From Pseudofrankia saprophytica (GTDB taxonomy: Bacteria > Actinomycetota > Actinomycetes > Frankiales > Frankiaceae), in contig NZ_KI912266.1 in assembly GCF_000235425.2 (NCBI RefSeq), positions 5,391,217-5,455,216 on the forward strand: a stretch of 64,000 bases of DNA, given 5' to 3'. Under the pieces are notes generated by a model. It ran no database searches and was not told the DNA's origin. It worked only from the letters and a program-made list of their open reading frames with translations. This document shows, in pieces, positions 57,746-64,000 of this stretch. Positions within the stretch are counted from its first letter, which is position 1. Each line of letters begins with the position of its first letter. The position numbers and the translations under genes were made by a program.

Positions 57746-60249
57746 GCCTCGCAGATCTCGGGGTTCTCCAGGGAGCAGGCGACGGCCGCGGCCTCCTCGC
57801 CGTCCCGCGGAGTCTCCTGGGTCGGGATGGTGTGGGTCGCCGCCGTCACCGTCGCCTGCTGGATGCGGGTCGCGGGCCGCGACCGCAGGTAGTACGTCGT
57901 CTTGAGGCCGCTCGACCAGGCGTAGGAGTACATCGACGAGAGCCGGCCGATGTTCGGGTCGGCCATGAACAGGTTCAGCGACTGGCTCTGGTCGATGTAG
58001 GGCGTCCGCGCCGCCGCCAGGTCGATCAGCGCTCGCTGCGGCAGTTCCCAGGCGGTCCGGAACAGGACCCGCAGGTCGTCCGGCAGCTCGCCGATCTCCT
58101 GGACCGAACCCTCGGCCGCCCTGATCCGCTCCCGGACAGGCGCCGTCCACAGTCCCCGGCCGCGCAGCTCCTCGACGAGGTAGCTGTTGATCTGCAGGAA
58201 CTCGCCGGACAGCGTCTCGCGCTTGAACACGTTGGACACCTGCGGCTCGATGCACTCGTAGCAGCCGGCGATCGACGCGATGGTCGCGGTCGGCGCGATC
58301 GCGATCAGCAGGCAGTTGCGCAGGCCGTGCTCGACGATGTCGGCCCGCAGCGCGGCCCACCGGGCCGGCTGCGACGGCGTCACGTCGAAGTGGTCCGGGT
58401 GCAGCACCCCACGCGCGGCCCTGGTCTGCGCGAACGCCGGGTGCGGGCCGTGCTCGCGGGCGAGCTCCACGGACCGTTCGAGCGCGGTGAGCACGATCTC
58501 CTCGGAGAGCCTGGTGGAAAGCTCCCGGGCGGCGGCGGAGTCGAACGGCAGCCGCAGCGCGAAGAAGACGTCCTGCAGTCCCATCACGCCGAGCCCCACC
58601 GGCCGCCACCGGGGGTTGCTCGCGGCGGCCTCGCCGGTCGGGTAGTAGTTGATGTCGATCACCCGGTCGAGGAACGTCACCGCGGTGCGGACGGTGGCCC
58701 GCAGCATCGCCCAGTCGATCCGCCCACCCGGGTCCGCTGTCGGGGCCGTCGAGGACGTCGACGGGTCGCCGTCCGCGAGCCGGGGCGCCAGCAGGTGTCG
58801 GGCCAGGTTCACCGAGCCGAGGTTGCACACCGCGGTCTCGGCGTCGCTGGTGACCTCGAGGATCTCGGTGCACAGGTTCGACAGGTGGATGACGTTTCCC
58901 GGCTCGGCGGTCTGGTTGCCAGTCCGGTTCGCGGCGTCCTTGAAGGTCATCCAGCCGTTGCCGGTCTGCGCGAGCGTGCGCATCATCCGGGCGTACAGGT
59001 CGCGCGCGGGCAGCTGGCGGACGTAGCGCCCCGCGGTCTCCGCCGCCCGGTAGGCGCGGTCGAACTCGTCGCCCCACAGGTCCGTCAGCTCGGGGACCTC
59101 GTCGGGGTCCATCAGCGACCACGACTCGTCGGCGCGCACCCGGCGCATGAACTCGTCCGGGATCCAGTGCGCGAGGCTGAGGTTGTGGGTGCGCCGGGCG
59201 TCCTCGCCGGTGTTGTCCCGCAGCTCGAGGAACTCCTCGATGTCGGGGTGCCAGGGTTCCAGGTACACGCAGGCGGCGCCCTTGCGCCGGCCCCCCTGGT
59301 TGACGGCGGCGACCGAGGCGTCGAGGGTGCGCAGCCACGGCACGATCCCGTTGGAACGCCCGTTCGTGCCGCGGATCAGCGCGCCGCGGGACCGCACCCG
59401 GGAGAAGCCGATCCCGATGCCGCCGGCGAACTTCGACAGCCGGGCGACCTGGCTGTACCGCTCGTAGATGGACTCCAGTTCGTCGCGGGGCGAGTCGACG
59501 AGGAAGCAGCTCGACATCTGCGGATGCGCGGTGCCCGCGTTGAACAGCGTCGGCGAGCTCGGTAGGTAGGCGAGCGACGCCATCAACCGGTACAGCTCGG
59601 CGGCCTCGGCGACGTCGTGGGACAGCCCGCAGGCGACCCGCAGCAGCCAGCGCTGCGGGGTCTCCACGACCAGCCGGGTGCGCGGATGGCGCAGCAGATA
59701 GCGGTCCGCCACGGTGCGGATGCCGAAGTACTCGAAGGCCCGGTCGGCGTCCGGGTCGATGAGCGCGTCCAGCTCGGCGGCGTGCGCGGCGACGAACGCG
59801 GCGGTCGGGTCGCCGATGAGGCCGAGGCGGTGGCCGTTCGCGACGCCCTCGCTGAACGAGGTGATCCCCTGACCGGCGACCTCGTCGGCGATGAGCGCGG
59901 CGAGCAGGCGGGCGGCGAGCCGGGAGTACTGCGGCTCCTCACCGATCAGGTCCGCGGCCGTCTGCACGGCGAGCTTGTCGAGTTCCTCGGCGCTCACCCC
60001 GTCATAGAGCCCCCCGATCGTGCGGGACGCGACCCGGAGCGGGTCGACCCGATCGAGATCATCCGCGCGGCGTGCCACCGCGTCGGCGATCCCGCTGACG
60101 TCGACGGGTTCGAGCGTGCCGCCGCGATGGCGGACCCGCATCGCCTGGGTGCCGGTCGAGCCAAAGGACGCGCGGAAATGATCTTCTTTCGCGCGTCCTT
60201 TGGCCCCGAGGCCAGGGTCTGCTGTCGGGGACGATTCGGTGACGGTCAA
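57736..60249 (-). CDS. nrdA: ribonucleoside-diphosphate reductase class Ia, alpha subunit
   Basis: 837 residues. ATP-cone at about 36-120 (RVRHRGGTLEPVDVSGIADAVARRADD), then the reductase barrel with ASLAYLPSSPTLFNAGT, MSSCFLVDS, NLCTEILEVT and APTATIASIAGCYECIEP; the C-terminal redox pair is in CEACQ. The proposed start is a TTG at 60249, because GAGGAGAG stands at the proper distance; an ATG at 60141 just before the ATP-cone is an alternative. A long hairpin at 60160-60204 lies early in the coding region. In Streptomyces the oxygen-dependent class Ia enzyme is repressed by vitamin B12 through a riboswitch, exactly as seen upstream here. Confidence 0.93.
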   Translation of the reverse strand: MTVTESSPTADPGLGAKGRAKEDHFRASFGSTGTQAMRVRHRGGTLEPVDVSGIADAVARRADDLDRVDPLRVASRTIGGLYDGVSAEELDKLAVQTAADLIGEEPQYSRLAARLLAALIADEVAGQGITSFSEGVANGHRLGLIGDPTAAFVAAHAAELDALIDPDADRAFEYFGIRTVADRYLLRHPRTRLVVETPQRWLLRVACGLSHDVAEAAELYRLMASLAYLPSSPTLFNAGTAHPQMSSCFLVDSPRDELESIYERYSQVARLSKFAGGIGIGFSRVRSRGALIRGTNGRSNGIVPWLRTLDASVAAVNQGGRRKGAACVYLEPWHPDIEEFLELRDNTGEDARRTHNLSLAHWIPDEFMRRVRADESWSLMDPDEVPELTDLWGDEFDRAYRAAETAGRYVRQLPARDLYARMMRTLAQTGNGWMTFKDAANRTGNQTAEPGNVIHLSNLCTEILEVTSDAETAVCNLGSVNLARHLLAPRLADGDPSTSSTAPTADPGGRIDWAMLRATVRTAVTFLDRVIDINYYPTGEAAASNPRWRPVGLGVMGLQDVFFALRLPFDSAAARELSTRLSEEIVLTALERSVELAREHGPHPAFAQTRAARGVLHPDHFDVTPSQPARWAALRADIVEHGLRNCLLIAIAPTATIASIAGCYECIEPQVSNVFKRETLSGEFLQINSYLVEELRGRGLWTAPVRERIRAAEGSVQEIGELPDDLRVLFRTAWELPQRALIDLAAARTPYIDQSQSLNLFMADPNIGRLSSMYSYAWSSGLKTTYYLRSRPATRIQQATVTAATHTIPTQETPRDGEEAAAVACSLENPEICEACQ
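60160..60204 (-). other. 15-bp perfect hairpin in the nrdA 5' coding region
   Basis: Arms GCCAAAGGACGCGCG (60160-60174) and its complement (60190-60204) with a 15-base loop that can itself pair GAA/TTC. It lies 45-90 bases after the proposed TTG start, or 20-60 bases before the alternative ATG at 60141, where it would be part of the leader. Confidence 0.75.
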
Positions 60250-60482
60250 CGTCTCTCCTCGCGCGAGTCCGCTCGTCGGTCTGGACCGGTGGCGTCAGGG
60301 AGGAGGCCACCGTCTCGGGGGCATCCCGGCAGGCGGGCACCTGACGGTCCGGCGCACGGCGGCGACGCGGCGCGACCGACCAGGGGCGCGACGATGCCAG
60401 GCCATGGTGGCGACCGACGAGGTGCCCGTGCCCGGACAAGCTCCGGCACGGTGATCCCGGCCCTCCCTCGAGGCCGTCGGAC

Positions 60483-60508
60483 CGCCGCGCGCGTGTTCGC
60501 GCGCGGCG
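60483..60508 (-). terminator. putative expression-platform hairpin of the cobalamin riboswitch
   Basis: CGCCGCGCGCG (60483-60493) pairs with CGCGCGCGGCG (60498-60508), loop TGTT, directly downstream of the B12 box in the transcript direction. It could terminate transcription or be part of an alternative fold. Confidence 0.55.
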
Positions 60509-60509
60509 C

Positions 60510-60712
60510 GCTGGCAGGTCTTCGGACTCGTGGGCTCCCGTCGGCACCGGTGGCGCCGACGGACCTACTGGCCGTCGCTTCCCAGGCGCGCCGTCGCGCG
60601 CCCAGTGCTCCTGACGGCGGTCGTTCCCACATACCGCTGCGGGGCAGTCCCGGACTCTCGCCGGGTTCCCTCTTACGACGGCCGCCCTTGGCGGGACGGC
60701 CGAACCAGTGCG
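60510..60712 (-). promoter_or_regulatory. cobalamin (B12) riboswitch upstream of nrdAB
   Basis: Read on the minus strand, the characteristic elements appear in order: AAGAGGGAA, GAGAGTCCGGGACTGCCCCGC, GTCAGGAGCACTGG, a variable stem, then the B12 box GAGTCCGAAGACCTGCC (60513-60529). These match the conserved core of the cobalamin riboswitch. The nrdA start lies 230 bases downstream with a hairpin between. Cobalamin is expected to lower nrdAB expression when a B12-dependent class II reductase can work instead, as in Streptomyces. Confidence 0.85.
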
Positions 60713-60969
60713 TGCCTCACCCTACATATGAGAATCACAGGCCTGCAAGTAGCCCACATGTTGTGTCGCGGCGGATGCGTGCCACCCTGTCGACCCCGGA
60801 TCCGGCCGCGTCACGGCGAGCCGAACGGGGCCGCGGCGAGGCGCCGCGGCGGCCTGGACGGGCGCGGACACACCCGCGAGGGGCGGTCCTACGCTGCTTG
60901 TTCTCCGCCCGATGTTCTCCGTCCGAGTTGACCCGGCGGCGCACCGAGGGTCTACTGTGACCACATCTC

Positions 60970-60979
60970 TGATATATCA
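60970..60979. promoter_or_regulatory. TGATATATCA operator upstream of the flavin monooxygenase gene
   Basis: Perfect 10-bp palindrome TGATATATCA, 19 bases before the GTG start of the monooxygenase gene, identical to the site at 63855-63864 upstream of the flavin reductase and partly matched (TATATCA) upstream of the GntR gene. Likely target of the GntR regulator. Confidence 0.7.
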
Positions 60980-60997
60980 ACCTTGAGAGGGGTGGAC

Positions 60998-62365
60998 GTG
61001 TCCGCTGGACGCGACGATCAGCTCACCCTGGTCGCCTTCATGCAGGCCTCGAACGTGTCGGTGTACTCGGGCTCCTGGCGGTACCCGAACTCGGCGCCGG
61101 ACTTCCTCGACCTGCGCTACTACCAGCGGATCGCGCGGACGCTCGAGGACGGCACGTTCGACCTGATGTTCTTCGACGACCGCCTCGCGATGCCGTCGAT
61201 CTACGGCGGGTCCCCGGACGACGCGGTCCGCTACGGCGCCCGTCCCGTCAAGATGGACCTGACGGCGGTGCTGGGTGCCGCCGCCGCGGCGACGTCGCAC
61301 CTGGGTCTGGGGGCGACCTACTCGACGACCTACTACCCGCCGTTCCACGTCGCGCGCACCTTCGCCACCCTCGACCACCTCAGCGGCGGCCGGGCGGCGT
61401 GGAACGTCGTCACCTCGGTGAACGACGCCGAGGCACGCAACTTCGGCGTCGAGCAGCACCTCGGCCACGACGAGCGCTACGACCGCGCCGAGGAGTTCAT
61501 CGAGATCGTCACCCAGTTGTGGGACTCCTGGGAGGACGACGCCCTCGTCCTGGACCGCGCCGCGGGCATCTTCGCCGACCCGGCCAAGGTCCACGAGATC
61601 AACTACCAGGGCAAGTACTTCAACGTGCGCGGCCCGCTCACGGTGCCCCGCCCGCCGCAGGGGCGCCCGCCCATCATCCAGGCCGGCCAGTCCGGCCGGG
61701 GCCAGCGCTTCGCCGCCCGGTGGGCCGACCTGATCTTCACCGCGGACCCGAGCCAGGCTGTCGCCCTCGAGCACTACAAGGCCCAGAAGGAGCAGATCAC
61801 GGCCGAGGGACGCGACGCGGCCGCCGTGCGCATGCTGCCGATGGTCTACGCCGTGGTGGGCGAGACCGAGGCGATCGCCCGGGAGAAGGAGAACATCTTC
61901 CTCAACGAGCTCGTGCACCCACTGGCGTCGCTGACGCTGCTGTCCGAGCTCACCAACCACGACTTCTCCGGCTACTCGCTCGACGACGAGATCACCGACG
62001 AGCTCATCGCCTCCATCTCCGGCATCCGCGGTCTCGTCCAGGGGGTGAAGCGGCACCTCGGCGGCGGGAAGCTGACCCTGCGCACCCTCGCCAGCCACCG
62101 GGCCTCCCTGCTGCAGGGCCCACGGTTCGTCGGCACCGGCGAGCAGATCGCCGACCAGATGCAGGAGTGGTTCGAGAGCCGCTCCTGCGACGGCTTCGTC
62201 CTCGCCGCGACGCACTTCCCCGGCGCGTTCGAGGACTTCGTCCGGATGGTCGTGCCCGAGCTGCGCCGCCGCGGCCTGATGCGCTCCAGCTACACCGGCT
62301 CGACGCTGCGGGAGAACCTGGGCCTCGCCCGGCCCGCCAGCAGTTTCGCGGCACCGGGAGCCTGA
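60998..62365 (+). CDS. LLM-class flavin-dependent monooxygenase, NtaA/SnaA/DszA type
   Basis: 455 residues from the GTG at 60998, which has GAGAGGGG upstream; earlier in-frame starts at 60983 and 60992 also exist. Family elements: LTLVAFMQASNVSVYSGSW, FDLMFFDDRLAM, TFATLDHLSGGRAAWNVVTS, YDRAEEFIEIVTQLWDSWEDDA, VPRPPQGRPPIIQAGQSG and MRSSYTGSTLRENLG. Homologous to the gene at 11071 but in a different context: here a GntR regulator and a flavin reductase follow, forming a complete two-component monooxygenase. Substrate probably an amino-polycarboxylate, sulfone or similar compound. Confidence 0.9.
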   Translation: MSAGRDDQLTLVAFMQASNVSVYSGSWRYPNSAPDFLDLRYYQRIARTLEDGTFDLMFFDDRLAMPSIYGGSPDDAVRYGARPVKMDLTAVLGAAAAATSHLGLGATYSTTYYPPFHVARTFATLDHLSGGRAAWNVVTSVNDAEARNFGVEQHLGHDERYDRAEEFIEIVTQLWDSWEDDALVLDRAAGIFADPAKVHEINYQGKYFNVRGPLTVPRPPQGRPPIIQAGQSGRGQRFAARWADLIFTADPSQAVALEHYKAQKEQITAEGRDAAAVRMLPMVYAVVGETEAIAREKENIFLNELVHPLASLTLLSELTNHDFSGYSLDDEITDELIASISGIRGLVQGVKRHLGGGKLTLRTLASHRASLLQGPRFVGTGEQIADQMQEWFESRSCDGFVLAATHFPGAFEDFVRMVVPELRRRGLMRSSYTGSTLRENLGLARPASSFAAPGA

Positions 62366-62381
62366 CGGGAGGCTGATCAGC

Positions 62382-62438
62382 GGGACCGTACTCGGATCCG
62401 AACAGGCAACGGTTCGACGTTCGGATCCGAGTACGGTC
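62382..62438. terminator. 21-bp perfect inverted repeat between convergent genes
   Basis: Arms 62382-62402 and 62418-62438 (core GTACTCGGATCCGA) pair over 21 bp, loop 15 bases. It separates the flavin monooxygenase gene from the convergent GntR gene. Confidence 0.8.
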
Positions 62439-62486
62439 CTGGCGATTTCCGCGCCGGCGGTTCGGCGAACCCCGCCGGGAACCGTG

Positions 62487-63293
62487 CTAGCTGGCGACGC
62501 TGGTGCCTGGCAGGGGAGCGGCGTCGCCTGCCGGCTGAGGGCCGAACATCCGGGCCACGAGCAGCCGGCCGGCGTTGATCACATGTTCTTCCGAGACCCG
62601 GCGGGCGCGGGCGGCGTTGCGGGCGGAAAGCGCGTCGACGATGTCGTCGTGCTCCCGCAGGGCGCAGCCCGCCTGCTCGGGAACCATGTCGAAGAAGGAC
62701 CACGGGATGATCCGCCCGGTCTGGCGGATCAGCGCGATGAGCCGCACCGAGTCGCTGGCCCGGTTGATCGCCCGGTGGAACAGGAAGTTCGGCATCTTCG
62801 GGTCACCGCCGGCCTCGACGGCGACGCGGACGCCATCGGCGAGCCGCCGCACCTCGTCGAGGGCGGTCACCGAGATCCGCTCCGCGGCCCAGGCCGCCGC
62901 GGAGCCCGCGAGCTGGGCGCTGAGGGCGAAGTTGTCCTCGACGTCGCGCTGGCGCAGGCCGATGACGGTGACCCCGCTGCGGGGAGCGACCTGGACGAGC
63001 CCCTCGAACTGCAGCGTCAGGCACGCCTCCCGCACCGGGGTCCGGCTCGTGCCCAGCCAGGCGGCGGTCTCGTCCAGGTCGATGCGCGTCCCCGGGCCGA
63101 ACCGGCCGCTCATGATCTGGTCGCGCAGAACGTCGGCCACCCGGTCCCTGGCGGTCGCCCCCAGCCGGAGCCGACGAAGGCCGGTCCCGTCGGCGTCACC
63201 CGCCGAAGCCGGGGCGTCTGTTGTCACCGCTCGCTCACCCTCGATGACTCCGCCAGCAGGCGGATGTAGGTGACTCGACGCTGACACGGCCAT
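62487..63293 (-). CDS. GntR-family regulator with FCD domain
   Basis: Up to 268 residues from ATG 63293; a GTG at 63227 with a GAGGG site would give 246, closer to the family norm. Winged HTH: RVADVLRDQIMSGRFGPGTRIDLDETAAWLGTSRTPVREACLTLQFEGLV. FCD helical domain follows, with FHRAINRASDS and a metal/ligand-type His pattern (EHDDIVDAL, SEEHVINAG). The gene lies between the monooxygenase and the reductase genes and should bind TGATATATCA. Confidence 0.9.
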   Translation of the reverse strand: MAVSASSHLHPPAGGVIEGERAVTTDAPASAGDADGTGLRRLRLGATARDRVADVLRDQIMSGRFGPGTRIDLDETAAWLGTSRTPVREACLTLQFEGLVQVAPRSGVTVIGLRQRDVEDNFALSAQLAGSAAAWAAERISVTALDEVRRLADGVRVAVEAGGDPKMPNFLFHRAINRASDSVRLIALIRQTGRIIPWSFFDMVPEQAGCALREHDDIVDALSARNAARARRVSEEHVINAGRLLVARMFGPQPAGDAAPLPGTSVAS

Positions 63294-63317
63294 CAGCGTA
63301 TATCAGAGAGGAATGTC

Positions 63318-63836
63318 TCAGGCGACGTCCCCGATGAGATGGAACCTGCGGCGGAAATAGACGGCGGGAAGATCGTCGCCGACCCAGGTCCGCTCGACCC
63401 GGCCCAGCAGGATCGAGTGGTCGCCCGCCGGCTGCACCGCGTGGGTGACGCAGTCGAACGTCGCGCTCGCCCGGTCGAGGACGGGCAGACCGTGCTCGTT
63501 CGAGCGGAAGCCGGCGTCCGAGAACTTGTCAGCACCCCTGGTCGCGAAGCGGACGGCGAGGTCCGCGTGCTCGGGATGCACCACGTGCACGACGAACCGC
63601 TCGGCCGCCGCGAACACCGGATGACACTCGGCCGTCGCCGCGAGGCAGACCAGTACGAGCGGCGGGTCCATGGAGACCGAGCAGAAGGAGCTGGCGGTGA
63701 AGCCCCACCAGCGCCCGGTGTGGTCGGCCGTCGTCACGATCGTCACGCCGCTGGGAAACAGCGACATGGCCTCGCGAAAGAGCCGCGGCGCGTCGTCCGC
63801 CAGATCCGTACGGGGGCTGTCTGCCGCACTTGTCAC
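63318..63836 (-). CDS. flavin reductase (HpaC/SnaC/DszD type)
   Basis: 172 residues from GTG 63836; the frame is open further upstream to ATG 63881, but that would put the operator inside the gene. Typical split-barrel FMN-binding features: FREAMSLFPSGVTIVTT, GFTASSFCSVSMDPPLVLVC, FVVHVVHPEHADLAVRFA and LLGRVERTWVGDD. It supplies FMNH2 to the monooxygenase encoded at 60998, as NtaB, SnaC and DszD do for their partners. Transcribed toward the GntR gene, which begins 25 bases after its stop. Confidence 0.9.
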   Translation of the reverse strand: MTSAADSPRTDLADDAPRLFREAMSLFPSGVTIVTTADHTGRWWGFTASSFCSVSMDPPLVLVCLAATAECHPVFAAAERFVVHVVHPEHADLAVRFATRGADKFSDAGFRSNEHGLPVLDRASATFDCVTHAVQPAGDHSILLGRVERTWVGDDLPAVYFRRRFHLIGDVA

Positions 63837-63854
63837 AAGAACAGCCTGCCGGAT

Positions 63855-63864
63855 TGATATATCA
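63855..63864. promoter_or_regulatory. TGATATATCA operator upstream of the flavin reductase gene
   Basis: Identical palindrome to 60970-60979, 19 bases before the reductase GTG. On the minus strand it follows TTGACA (63867-63872), which could serve as a -35 element, so repressor binding would lie between -35 and -10. Confidence 0.7.
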
Positions 63865-64000
63865 GGTGTCAAGGAGTGCATGGCTTCGGCCGGCCCCGGT
63901 CTCCAGCCGGCCAACTGTCCGATCGGACCATCGGTTGGGGCTCCCGACCCGTCCCAGGCCAAGATGCCGGACCGGAGAGAGACTCGCCCCGAGGAGAGGT
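63865..64000. other. right end of the window
   Basis: 136 bases upstream of the reductase, probably its promoter. The TTGACA-like element at 63867-63872 is the only feature seen; no gene is supported before the window ends. Confidence 0.35.

Noticed and set aside
63867-63872. TTGACA as a complete promoter of the flavin reductase gene
   Set aside because: No convincing -10 element at 16-18 bases; kept only as a possible -35 in the operator note.
1-64000. tRNA, rRNA, integrase or insertion sequence
   Set aside because: No such gene or terminal inverted repeat pair was recognised on either strand, so horizontal acquisition by a classical element is not supported.

Overview
This window is a high-GC actinobacterial chromosome segment with no rRNA, tRNA, integrase, transposase or CRISPR array. 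The gene content suggests a soil actinomycete of the Frankia/Pseudofrankia type: many LLM-class flavin monooxygenases, several TetR regulators, a P450 beside a mycofactocin-type SDR, TIR-TPR proteins, and class Ia nrdAB behind a cobalamin riboswitch. The genus is inferred from gene content only.

Layout. 1-3443: a peptide/nickel-type ABC importer operon, cut by the left edge. 3594-6776: a rhodanese and a divergent TetR regulator sharing two palindromic operators, then a TauD-like dioxygenase whose iron-binding HxD reads H-I-G, then a glutathionyl-hydroquinone-reductase-like protein. 6860-8305: a TIR protein with about seven tandem TPR units. 8764-10844: three small orphan proteins and a cluster of long inverted repeats. 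11071-20834: a leftward seven-gene operon (substrate-binding lipoprotein, two permeases, fused double ATPase, three flavin monooxygenases), probably for uptake and oxidative cleavage of an organosulfur or similar compound. 21002-26842: a two-component system followed by secreted GH18 and GH64 enzymes that could attack fungal walls. 27031-28629: an orphan protein behind a near-perfect iron box, followed by an NRPS-type thioesterase. 29027-34452: a substrate-binding lipoprotein, a patatin, a DUF3592-like protein and a histidine kinase/response regulator pair.

34779-41261 is a run of small catabolic and efflux units: TetR with alpha/beta hydrolase, P450 with SDR, SMR pump with TetR, and an amidohydrolase. 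41396-45463 holds two exported ferritin-like proteins and a second EF-G. 45812-54064 is mainly exported, regulatory or unrecognised genes: an HEAGH metalloprotease-like protein, a PKD esterase, a TetR, a GAF-EAL phosphodiesterase and small proteins. 54238-60712 joins a nickel transporter behind a Nur-like box, the last ~40 codons of a lost acyl-CoA dehydrogenase, 3-hydroxyisobutyryl-CoA hydrolase, and nrdAB under a cobalamin riboswitch. 60970-63864 is a two-component flavin monooxygenase system (oxygenase, GntR regulator, flavin reductase) in which an identical 10-bp palindrome precedes the oxygenase and the reductase.

Regulation is unusually readable. Many intergenic regions carry perfect palindromes that look like operators, and most convergent gene pairs are separated by long hairpins. 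The points most worth following are the HxG dioxygenase, the iron-box orphan with the thioesterase, the TGATATATCA regulon, the fadE remnant beside the Nur-like nickel gene, and the dispersed hairpin family.
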